From: CAYJLB01 sp964370845
GTDB lineage: Bacteria > Bacillota > Clostridia > Oscillospirales > Ruminococcaceae
Reading direction: 5' to 3'
NCBI GenBank assembly: GCA_964370845.1
Contig: CAYJLB010000003.1
Location: forward strand, 1-64,000
DNA length: 64,000 nt
Shown: piece by piece, positions 55,022 to 62,967 of the stretch
Layout: every line of letters begins with the position of its first letter
How positions within the stretch are numbered: position 1 is the first letter of the stretch
Translations under genes and position numbers: made by a program
The notes under the pieces: model-generated
What the model was told of the DNA's origin: nothing
Seen by the model: only the letters and a program-made list of their open reading frames with translations
Database searches by the model: none

Positions 55022-56341
55022 ATGAAAATTACTGTTAATGACGTACTTGAATTTGTTGAAGAAAATGATGTGAAATTTATACGTCTTGGGTTTTGTGACC
55101 CACTTGGAATACAAAAAAACATATCAATTATGCCAGAACGTTTAAAATCTGCTTTTGAGGAAGGTGTTTCCTTTGATGCTTCGGCAATTGACGGATTTAG
55201 GGGAGTAAAAAAATCTGATTTATTACTTTTCCCCAACCCTGAAACAATGTCCGTTTTACCTTGGCGACCAGGGCCAGGTCGAGTTGTTAGATTTTATTGT
55301 GACATTAAACGTTCCGACGGCACAGTTTTCCTAAACGACGGAAGAAACATTCTAAAAAATGCATTAAAAAAGGCTTCCGACATGGGTTACACTTGCAAAA
55401 TCGGAGCGGAATGTGAATTTTACATCTTTAAAACTGACGAAAATGGCGACCCAACTTTCAATACCCTTGATAATGGTAGCTATTTAGACATTTCCCCAAT
55501 CGACAAAGGGGAAAATATGCGTAGAGAAATATGCCTTTGCCTTGAGGAAATGGGGATTTATCCAGAATGTTCTCACCATGAGCAAGGTCCTGGACAAAAT
55601 GAAATTGACTTTGAGTTTTCCGAGGCTTTAACTTGTGCAGATAACATTATGACTTTTAAATCAGTAGTTAAATCTATTGTCGCACGAAATGGTTTTTTTG
55701 CATCTTTTATGCCAAAACCTTTGTTAAATCAAGCTGGAAACGGAATGCATATTAATATTTCTCTTGAGAAAAATGGCAAAAACATCTTTGCTTCTCAAAG
55801 CAGTGGGAATGCAAAAATTTGCGATTATTTTATAGCTGGAATACTTGAAAAAATTCGTGAAATTTCTGTATTTTTAAACCCTACAATAAATTCTTATGAG
55901 CGACTTGGAAATCACAAAGCTCCAAAATATATTTCTTGGTCAACAGAAAATCGTTCCCAATTAGTACGAATTCCAGCCGACAGCAAATCAAGAAAACGGA
56001 TTGAAGTTCGCTCTCCTGATACTAGTGTAAACCCTTACTATGCCTTTGCAGTGCTGATTTTTGCTGGACTTTATGGGATTGAAAATGAATTGGAACTTCC
56101 AGAAAAAATCCATGCAGATTTATTTTCAGCTGAGGAAGATTTGGTTTCAAGCCTGCAAACTCTCCCCGAAAATTTGACTGAAGCTATTGAAATTGCCAAA
56201 GAAAGTCAGCTATTAAAAGAATTAATCGGAGAGCAATTTTTAGCAAATTATTTAGCATTAAAAGAGCAAGAAGTAACTGATTATAACAATTGCAGTGACA
56301 AAAATGAATTCTACACTAATAAATATTTCAATCGAATTTAA
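55022..56341 (+). CDS. glnA: Glutamine synthetase type I (alpha subtype)
   Basis: A 439-residue GSI: GAECEFYIF, EQGPGQNEIDF, NGMHINIS, RLGNHKAPKYISW and RIEVRSPDTSVNPYYAFA. The tyrosine adenylylation motif of the beta subtype is absent, so covalent control is unlikely. AGGAAGGAATT precedes the ATG. It is followed after 41 bp by the ANTAR gene, an arrangement also known from Clostridium glnA. Confidence 0.94.
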   Translation: MKITVNDVLEFVEENDVKFIRLGFCDPLGIQKNISIMPERLKSAFEEGVSFDASAIDGFRGVKKSDLLLFPNPETMSVLPWRPGPGRVVRFYCDIKRSDGTVFLNDGRNILKNALKKASDMGYTCKIGAECEFYIFKTDENGDPTFNTLDNGSYLDISPIDKGENMRREICLCLEEMGIYPECSHHEQGPGQNEIDFEFSEALTCADNIMTFKSVVKSIVARNGFFASFMPKPLLNQAGNGMHINISLEKNGKNIFASQSSGNAKICDYFIAGILEKIREISVFLNPTINSYERLGNHKAPKYISWSTENRSQLVRIPADSKSRKRIEVRSPDTSVNPYYAFAVLIFAGLYGIENELELPEKIHADLFSAEEDLVSSLQTLPENLTEAIEIAKESQLLKELIGEQFLANYLALKEQEVTDYNNCSDKNEFYTNKYFNRI

Positions 56342-56382
56342 ATTTAGCATATATTTTACATTAAAGAAAGGTGGGAACAGTT

Positions 56383-56946
56383 TTGGCAGAAGTCCTGATC
56401 GTATCAAATACTGAAAAAAGCACGAAACTTCTATCGGAAATATTGTCTTCGCAAGACAACATAGTTACAGTGACCACCTGTACCGCCGCTAGAAGAATTC
56501 ATTCCCAGCGAGATTTTGAAATTGTTATAATAAACGCACCTTTAAGCGACGAAAGCGGAGAAACTTTATCACGTTTTATAGCAGCAAACAGCGCAAGTCA
56601 AGTTATTTTGATTGTAAAAGCTCAGTATTATGACGAAGTTACAGCAATTACATCAAATGACGGTGTTTTAACAGTTGCAAAACCTATTAATAAGGTGATT
56701 TTTCTTTCAGCTTTAAATCTTGCAAAATCCGCCGCTAACAAAATTAATATAGTGAAAAAGGAAAATGTTTCGCTTAAAGAGAAAATTCGAGAAATAAAAA
56801 TCATCGATAGAGCGAAATGTCTTTTAATTTCTTATTTAGGTATGGAAGAAAAAGAGGCTCATCGTTATATTGAAAAACAGGCAATGGATTTGCGTGAAAC
56901 TAAGGTAAACATTGCAAAAGACATTCTAAAAACCTACGAACAATAG
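56383..56946 (+). CDS. ANTAR-domain RNA-binding antiterminator with a degenerate receiver
   Basis: About 187 residues. Residues 1-112 have a receiver-like fold, but the phospho-acceptor position reads Asn (IIN, about N51) and the acidic pair is lost, so it is a pseudo-receiver. A coiled coil and a C-terminal ANTAR domain (about 130-187; IIDRAKCLLISYLGMEEKEA, then AMD and NIAKDIL) follow. ANTAR proteins bind RNA hairpins and prevent termination. Start: GTG at 56371 is part of GAAAGGTGG, so TTG at 56383 is chosen. Likely regulates glnA and glnN; in Clostridium a similar glnA-linked ANTAR protein has been described. Confidence 0.85.
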   Translation: MAEVLIVSNTEKSTKLLSEILSSQDNIVTVTTCTAARRIHSQRDFEIVIINAPLSDESGETLSRFIAANSASQVILIVKAQYYDEVTAITSNDGVLTVAKPINKVIFLSALNLAKSAANKINIVKKENVSLKEKIREIKIIDRAKCLLISYLGMEEKEAHRYIEKQAMDLRETKVNIAKDILKTYEQ

Positions 56947-57253
56947 CGGGGAAGCCCCCGCGGGCAGACACGCTTTAATTTGATAAGTGAACAATATAGT
57001 TCACGCGATTTTTAAAAATATAAACGCAAGCGTGACGCTTGACCCATTCCCGCACTGTACAAAGTAAAAGACTATACTTTTGTTTCTGCGAGGCTAGAGT
57101 TTGATATGTATGAAGCTATTAGCAAGCGTGACCCTTGACCCATTCCCGCACCGTACAAAGTAAAGTCAATAACTTTTGTTTCTGCGAGGGCAACGTGACG
57201 TTGCATCCTTGTCCGCACTGTACTGAGTAAAAGTCAATAACTTTGTTACTACG
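56947..57253 (+). repeat. Cluster of mosaic repeats after the ANTAR gene
   Basis: Directly after the TAG stop: CGGGGAAGCCCCCG (56947-56960). Then three copies of palindrome plus CCCGC-to-CGAGG module: 57026-57093, 57122-57189 and 57190-57253. Starts are 96 and 68 bp apart. Palindromes: GCAAGCGTGACGCTTG, GCAAGCGTGACCCTTG, GCAACGTGACGTTGC. The 56947-57435 region holds only repeats and a terminator. Confidence 0.85.
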
Positions 57254-57284
57254 TAATCGTGTTTTGTATAATGAAAATTTTCAA

Positions 57285-57336
57285 ATAAAAGAAGCAAAAA
57301 GGGAGGATAAATGTCCTCTCTTTTTGCTTCTTTTAT
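57285..57336. terminator. Bidirectional terminator between ANTAR gene and nupQ
   Basis: A stem of about 22 bp with one G-U pair (57285-57307 with 57314-57336) and T-rich ends on both strands. It is flanked by repeats on both sides, each lying between a stop codon and this terminator. Confidence 0.9.
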
Positions 57337-57368
57337 ATTATGTTTTATTAATTAAAAACAATCTCCGA

Positions 57369-57435
57369 CCTCGCAGAAACAAAGTTACTGCATTTTACTT
57401 TGTACAGTGCGGGCATAACAGCGGGGTTGCCCCGC
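57369..57435 (-). repeat. Mosaic repeat copy abutting the nupQ stop
   Basis: Read on the minus strand: directly after the nupQ TAG comes GCGGGGCAACCCCGC (57421-57435), then GCCCGCACTGTAC and the module ending GCGAGG (57369). Confidence 0.8.
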
Positions 57436-58389
57436 CTAGCGAGAACCTTTGTCGTAAGGAATCCCTTCTGCCTTTGGAGCCATTGAGTTTTTAGATGAAA
57501 ACGCAAGAACTATCAAAGTCGCAATGTAAGGTACCATCTTGTAAACTTCGTTTGAAATAGGTAAATCTTGTAAAATTGGGATACCAGAATATGTTGAAGC
57601 CAATGTTTTCATTATTCCAAAGAAAAATGCTGCAAAGATAATGTTTTTACATCTCCACTTACCGAAAATTAAAACTGCTATTGCCAAAAATCCGTAGCCA
57701 GAAACACTTGCATTAAAACTAGTAGATGTAGGAATTACAAATACAATTCCACCAATACCAGCAAGTGCACCCGAAATAATTACACCCGCATAACGGATTT
57801 TATAAACGTTTACACCAACAGAGTCAGCAGCACTTGGATATTCACCACAAGCTCTTAATCTTAAACCGAACTTAGTTTTGTTAATTACAAAAGCTGACAA
57901 AATAAAAATTCCAAGTCCAATGTACGTTGTGATATACCCTTTTTGGAAAAACATAGGTCCTATAACTGGAATATCACCTAATAGTGGGACTTTACTAATG
58001 AAAAATGTGTCATTAAAATTGATTTGTTGTACAGTTTGAATCATTCTTGCTGCGAAAATTGCAAATGCTGGAGCAAATAAATTTAACGCTGTACCACTTA
58101 CAGTTTGGTCAGCTTTCATTGTAATCGACGCAAATGCGTGAAAAAATGAGAACAATGCACCCGAAGCAGCAGCAATAATTAATGCTAAAATCAACAATAG
58201 TTGTCCGCTCATACTGTCTTGCATTATGTTAATAAAGAAAATTCCGCAGAACGCACCAATAATCATAATACCTTCTAGAGCGATGTTTACAACACCACTT
58301 CGCTCAGAGAACATTCCACCTAAAGCGACAATTAAAAGGGGAATTGCAAAAAACATTGTTTGTTGAATTACGAAAAATAAAACGTCCAT
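57436..58389 (-). CDS. nupQ: Nucleoside ABC transporter permease
   Basis: A 317-residue BPD_transp_2-type permease (YufQ/NupQ group) with about nine TM helices; FSERSGVVNIALEGIM is the family mark near the N-terminus. Starts one base overlapped with the stop of nupP. Its neighbours deoB and cdd support nucleoside uptake. The substrate-binding lipoprotein (BmpA-like) is not in the window. Confidence 0.88.
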   Translation of the reverse strand: MDVLFFVIQQTMFFAIPLLIVALGGMFSERSGVVNIALEGIMIIGAFCGIFFINIMQDSMSGQLLLILALIIAAASGALFSFFHAFASITMKADQTVSGTALNLFAPAFAIFAARMIQTVQQINFNDTFFISKVPLLGDIPVIGPMFFQKGYITTYIGLGIFILSAFVINKTKFGLRLRACGEYPSAADSVGVNVYKIRYAGVIISGALAGIGGIVFVIPTSTSFNASVSGYGFLAIAVLIFGKWRCKNIIFAAFFFGIMKTLASTYSGIPILQDLPISNEVYKMVPYIATLIVLAFSSKNSMAPKAEGIPYDKGSR

Positions 58390-59549
58390 TATTTATCCCC
58401 CTTATCTTCAGTTTTTTCTTCTATAACAGGAGTTTCAGGAACTATTTCTTGAACAGTTTCAACTACTGCTTTTTTAGATTTTTTGTTTTGAACTCTTGCA
58501 ATTATATGTTTGAACAATAGTGACAATGCAGCACAGTAAATGATAATTGCAATGATAATGTCAATAACTTCCCTTGCGAAATTGAATAATTGTACATTAG
58601 TACCACCAACAGTTATGTGTGCAATAAACAGCCCTGAGAAGATAATTCCAATAGGATTTGACAGCCCTAAAAGTGCAACAGAAATTCCTGAAAATCCTTC
58701 CGTAGCAAGTACGTCAACAACTTGAATATAACGTCCTGAACCTGATAAATAAATAATTGCACCACCAACGCCAGATAAAGCTCCCGCAATTGTCATAGAT
58801 AAAACTATGTTCATTTTTGAGTTAATACCAGCATATTTTGTAGCAAATGGATTTTTACCACAAGCCTTTAATTCATATCCAAAAACTGTCTTATTTAAAA
58901 TAATGTACATTAAAATTGCAAAGAAAATCGCAATTAAAATACCAACATTCGCGTTTGTGTCAGGAAACAAATCTTCCAAAAACCACTTCGGCAAAACAGC
59001 AGATTTTTTTACAGGTAAAGACTGATTTCTTACCATATCAAAAATAGTTTCTTTAACAAGTAAATTAACCAAAAACATTCCGATGTAGTTCAGCATAATT
59101 GATGTAATAACTTCATTTACATTAAAATAAGCCTTTAATAAACCTGGAATTAATCCCCAAAATGCACCTGCAACCATTGCGCCCAAAATTGCTACTACCC
59201 AATGCATTGTGCCTAAAAATTCCCAGTTTACACCAATGTAAATTGCAACAAAAGCACCCATTGTAAATTGCCCAGTAGCACCAATGTTAAATAGCCCAGT
59301 CTTAAAGGCAAATCCTACCGAAAGACCAGTCATAATTATAGGTGCAGCTGTGTACAAACTTAAGGCAATTCCCGAAGCACCGTCCTTAAATCCGCCTTGT
59401 AAAATTGTAAGGAAACCGTCAACAGCTTGCTCAGGGTTACTAATTAAAAGTACAATAAATCCTAATAAAAGTCCCGAAATAATCGCCATAATGGAGGCTA
59501 AAAAGCTGGTTGTCCCTTCCTTTTTCATAAGGTTTTTAAAATTATCCAT
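58389..59549 (-). CDS. nupP: Nucleoside ABC transporter permease
   Basis: A 386-residue permease (YufP/NupP group) with about nine TM helices, FKTGLFNIGATGQF motif, and a Lys/Glu-rich C-terminal tail. It starts directly after the nupO stop. Confidence 0.88.
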   Translation of the reverse strand: MDNFKNLMKKEGTTSFLASIMAIISGLLLGFIVLLISNPEQAVDGFLTILQGGFKDGASGIALSLYTAAPIIMTGLSVGFAFKTGLFNIGATGQFTMGAFVAIYIGVNWEFLGTMHWVVAILGAMVAGAFWGLIPGLLKAYFNVNEVITSIMLNYIGMFLVNLLVKETIFDMVRNQSLPVKKSAVLPKWFLEDLFPDTNANVGILIAIFFAILMYIILNKTVFGYELKACGKNPFATKYAGINSKMNIVLSMTIAGALSGVGGAIIYLSGSGRYIQVVDVLATEGFSGISVALLGLSNPIGIIFSGLFIAHITVGGTNVQLFNFAREVIDIIIAIIIYCAALSLLFKHIIARVQNKKSKKAVVETVQEIVPETPVIEEKTEDKGDK

Positions 59550-61073
59550 CTATTTCACACTCCTTTTTGCGCCCGCCATATAAAGACCTAATTCCTCAAT
59601 TGTGATTTCCTTAGGATTTACATCGGCAACAATTTCGCCCTCAAAAATTACGATAATTCTATCGCTCACGTTCATAACTTCGTCTAATTCAAGGGACACA
59701 AGTAAAACACCTTTCCCAGCATCTCTTTGAGCGATTAATTGAGTGTGAATATATTCAATTGCACCAACGTCAAGCCCACGAATAGGCTGAACAGCAATGA
59801 CAATTTCAGGGTTTCTATCAAGTTCTCTTGCAATAATTGCTTTTTGTTGATTTCCTCCCGACATTCCTCTAACCACACTATTTTCACCGTTTGAAGAACG
59901 AATGTCAAACTTTTCAATCAACTTTCTTGCATATTCTTTTATAGCTCCAAATTTCAAGAAGCCAAAACGTTGAAACTCATCAGTATAATAACTTTGAAGA
60001 ACGAGATTTTCTTGCAAATTATAATCAAGAACAAGTCCGTCTTTGTGCCTGTCCTCAGGGATATGAGCAAAACCTTTAAGACATTTTTTTCTTACACTGT
60101 CCTTAGTGATATTTTCACCATTTAGGAAAATTTCACCAGATTTTATAGGCGCAAGTCCAGTAATTCCGTAAACAAGTTCAGACTGTCCGTTTCCGTCAAT
60201 TCCAGCTACACAAAGGATTTCGCCCTTTTTCACAGTGAAAGAAACGTCTTTAACAGCAGTTTTTTGGTTACCCTTTGACATAACAGTTAAATTTCTAACT
60301 TCAAGTGCTGCGCTTCCAAGTTCAGCGTCTTTTTTGTCAATTGTAAATTCAACTTTTCTACCAACCATCATTTCAGACATTTGCTCTTTAGAAGTGTCAG
60401 CAACATCAATTGTACCCACATATTTACCTTTACGAAGTACAGTACATCTGTCCGCAACTTCCTTGATTTCATTAAGTTTGTGGGTAATGAAAATTATGGA
60501 TTTTCCTTCTTCAATAAGCCTTTTCATAATCTTCATAAGTTCGGAAATTTCTTGTGGAGTAAGCACCGCTGTAGGCTCGTCAAAAATCAAAATTTCGTTA
60601 TCTAAATAAAGCATTTTAAGTATTTCAACCCTTTGTTGCATACCAACTGTAATGTCGGAAATAATTGCATCAGGATCAATTTTAAACTTGTATTTTTCAC
60701 TAAGGTCCATGACTTTTTTTCGTGCGTCCTCCATTTTAAGAACGCCGAATTTAGTAGTTTCTTGCCCTAAAACAATACTTTCAAGAACAGTGAAATTATG
60801 CACTAATTTAAAGTGTTGATGCACCATTCCAATTCCGTGAACATTTGCATCATTAGGGTTTTTAATTTGAACATCTTTCCCGCGGATTTTTATTACTCCC
60901 TCCTCAGGTGTATAAAGTCCAAACAGGACACTCATTAAAGTAGATTTCCCAGCGCCATTTTCCCCTAAAAGCGCGTGGATTTCGCCTTTTCTGAGCTGTA
61001 ATGTAATGTTATCATTTGCTTTAAAATCGCCAAATTTTTTGGTAATATTATTCATTTCTATAACATTTTCCAT
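59550..61073 (-). CDS. nupO: Nucleoside ABC transporter ATPase (two nucleotide-binding domains)
   Basis: A 507-residue double ATPase (YufO/NupO group). First domain: GENGAGKST, VGMQQRVEILK, IFDEPTAVLTP. Second: GIDGNGQSE, SGGNQQKAIIAREL, and VIAVQPIRGLDVG in place of the usual DEPT (as in sugar and nucleoside importers of this group). GAAAGGAATG precedes the start at 61073. Confidence 0.9.
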   Translation of the reverse strand: MENVIEMNNITKKFGDFKANDNITLQLRKGEIHALLGENGAGKSTLMSVLFGLYTPEEGVIKIRGKDVQIKNPNDANVHGIGMVHQHFKLVHNFTVLESIVLGQETTKFGVLKMEDARKKVMDLSEKYKFKIDPDAIISDITVGMQQRVEILKMLYLDNEILIFDEPTAVLTPQEISELMKIMKRLIEEGKSIIFITHKLNEIKEVADRCTVLRKGKYVGTIDVADTSKEQMSEMMVGRKVEFTIDKKDAELGSAALEVRNLTVMSKGNQKTAVKDVSFTVKKGEILCVAGIDGNGQSELVYGITGLAPIKSGEIFLNGENITKDSVRKKCLKGFAHIPEDRHKDGLVLDYNLQENLVLQSYYTDEFQRFGFLKFGAIKEYARKLIEKFDIRSSNGENSVVRGMSGGNQQKAIIARELDRNPEIVIAVQPIRGLDVGAIEYIHTQLIAQRDAGKGVLLVSLELDEVMNVSDRIIVIFEGEIVADVNPKEITIEELGLYMAGAKRSVK

Positions 61074-61134
61074 TGATAAATCATTCCTTTCCCAAAAAAA
61101 ATTAACTAGAAATTATAAAATAAACTAACTATAT

Positions 61135-61545
61135 TTATTTCAAATTTTCAGGTCCAAAACCTAAAGGTAACAATTCCTTCAGCTTATAAACCAATAAATC
61201 ATCTCTGCCAGCTAAAATAATTTCAAAATTTTCATAGTCACAAAATTCCATCATAACTTGACGACAAACACCGCAAGGAGCACAAGTTTCCTTTGCGTCA
61301 GTGCCCTTTGGAGCACCAACAACAGCAATTTTTTCAAATTCATATTCACCTTCAGAAACAGCTTTGAAAAAAGCAGTTCTTTCCGCACAGTTCGTGGAAG
61401 AATAACCAGCATTTTCAATGTTGCACCCAAGGTAAACCTTGCCCTTTTTTGTCAAAAGTGCCGCTCCCACAGCGAAATTTGAATAAGGAACATAGGCGTT
61501 TTCTCTAGCTTTTATTGCAAGTTCAAGAAGTTCTTTATTGCACAT
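61135..61545 (-). CDS. cdd: Cytidine deaminase
   Basis: Cytidine or deoxycytidine to uridine. 136 residues with the zinc ligands C53 (CAE, catalytic E55), C91 and C94. The start follows the deoB stop directly, with AAGGGGGAAG at the end of deoB as ribosome site. In many Clostridia cdd lies next to era; here it belongs to nucleoside salvage. Confidence 0.94.
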   Translation of the reverse strand: MCNKELLELAIKARENAYVPYSNFAVGAALLTKKGKVYLGCNIENAGYSSTNCAERTAFFKAVSEGEYEFEKIAVVGAPKGTDAKETCAPCGVCRQVMMEFCDYENFEIILAGRDDLLVYKLKELLPLGFGPENLK

Positions 61546-62724
61546 TTAAACTTCCCCCTTAGAAATTTCAGCCTTAAAGCTTTGCCCATCAGTGCTATTT
61601 TCAACGCCGAAAATATCAAGAATTGTAGCTCCAATATCAGCAAAAGTTTTTCTTACATGCAAGTTGTTATTAACTTTAATTTTATTACCGTAAATCAGCA
61701 TAGGAACAGTTTCTCTAGAGTGGTCAGTGCCCTTAAATCCAGGGTCACAACCGTGGTCAGCAGTAATGATTAAAATGTCATCTTCCTTCATTTTTGACAT
61801 AAATTCGCCCAACTGGCAATCGAATTCAGTCAAAGCATTTGCATAACCCTCAACATCATTTCTATGCCCGTAAAGCATATCAAAATCCACTAAATTTATA
61901 AAGCATAACCCTTCAAAATCAGTGTCAAGCATTGCAATAGATTTGTTCATTCCGTCAACATTTCCAGTGATAGTTTGGCTATTTTGTATACCAACTCCTG
62001 CGAAAATGTCATAAATTTTCCCTACACCATAAGTTGAAAAACCAGCAGTAATCAACGCATCAAGAGCAGTAGCTTTTGGAGGTAAAAGTGAGTAATCATG
62101 GCGGTTTGTAGTACGTTTAAAGTCAGGATATTCACCAGTAAACGGACGAGCAATTATACGCCCTACTCCATGTTCACCAGATAAAATTTCTCTTGCCATT
62201 TTACAGTAAACATACAAAGTATTAATTGGAACAACATCCTCATGTGCAGCAATTTGAAAAACGCTGTCCGCTGAGGTATATACGATTAAAGCACCAGTTT
62301 CAACATGTTCTTTTCCATAATCTCGAATTACGTCAGTGCCCGAATATGGCAAATTGCATATAACTTTTCTCCCCGTCGCCAATTCAAATTTGTCTAGCAC
62401 TTCTTTTGGGAAGCCATTCGGATAGGTAGGAAGCGGTTTTTCCGAAACAATTCCCGAAATTTCCCAGTGTCCAATGGTAGTGTCCTTGCCCATTGATTTT
62501 TCTTCAACTCTAGCAAAACTGCCTAAAGTTTCATGAATTTTTTTGTCGGATTTAACGCCATCTATGTTAAATAAACCTATTTTTCTCATATTTTCAACAG
62601 AAAATTTATCAGATTTCATAACAGATTGTAAAGTATTTGCTCCTAAATCACCAAATTTCTCAGCATCAGGGGCATCTCCAATACCAAAACTATCAAGAAC
62701 AATTAAAAAAACTCTTTTTTTCAT
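61546..62724 (-). CDS. deoB: Phosphopentomutase
   Basis: Interconverts ribose or deoxyribose 1- and 5-phosphate. 392 residues of the alkaline phosphatase superfamily: VLDSFGIGDAPD, MGKDTTIGHWE, VDFDMLYGHRND, TADHGCDP and TDHSRE. AGAAAGGATTTG precedes the ATG. First gene of the salvage and transport operon. Confidence 0.95.
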   Translation of the reverse strand: MKKRVFLIVLDSFGIGDAPDAEKFGDLGANTLQSVMKSDKFSVENMRKIGLFNIDGVKSDKKIHETLGSFARVEEKSMGKDTTIGHWEISGIVSEKPLPTYPNGFPKEVLDKFELATGRKVICNLPYSGTDVIRDYGKEHVETGALIVYTSADSVFQIAAHEDVVPINTLYVYCKMAREILSGEHGVGRIIARPFTGEYPDFKRTTNRHDYSLLPPKATALDALITAGFSTYGVGKIYDIFAGVGIQNSQTITGNVDGMNKSIAMLDTDFEGLCFINLVDFDMLYGHRNDVEGYANALTEFDCQLGEFMSKMKEDDILIITADHGCDPGFKGTDHSRETVPMLIYGNKIKVNNNLHVRKTFADIGATILDIFGVENSTDGQSFKAEISKGEV

Positions 62725-62812
62725 AAAAAAACAAATCCTTTCTACAGTAAAAAATAGAATTGTAATTTATTTTACATATATTAACAATTTTTTACCAAAT
62801 TTTTAATGCAAT

Positions 62813-62868
62813 TTGAACAATTTTAGCCTGTTACTACAAGTAAAATTGTTCAATTTTCTACAATTATA
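62813..62868 (-). promoter_or_regulatory. deoB operon promoter with a 13-bp inverted repeat operator
   Basis: Minus strand TATAAT (62863-62868) with a weak -35 TTATTT 17 bases upstream (62886-62891). A perfect inverted repeat, TTGAACAATTTTA (62813-62825) and TAAAATTGTTCAA (62841-62853), begins at about +3. It lacks a T run, so it is more likely a repressor site than a terminator. A DeoR-type regulator is a reasonable guess. Confidence 0.6.
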
Positions 62869-62967
62869 TTGTAACTGATTTTACCAAATAATAAAAGTAT
62901 TTCAGTTAAAAGGAAAAAATAATTCTACATATTAACTAAATTACACTAACAAATTAATACACTTTCA

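Noticed and set aside
57026..57253. Regularly spaced repeats resembling a short CRISPR array
   Set aside because: Units are about 65 bp with diverged middles, unequal spacing (96 and 68 bp), palindromes of different sequence, no unique spacers of constant size and no cas genes.
62813..62853. Terminator after the topoisomerase gene
   Set aside because: The stem is perfect but no T run follows on the minus strand, and it sits right after a -10 box, so an operator is the better reading.
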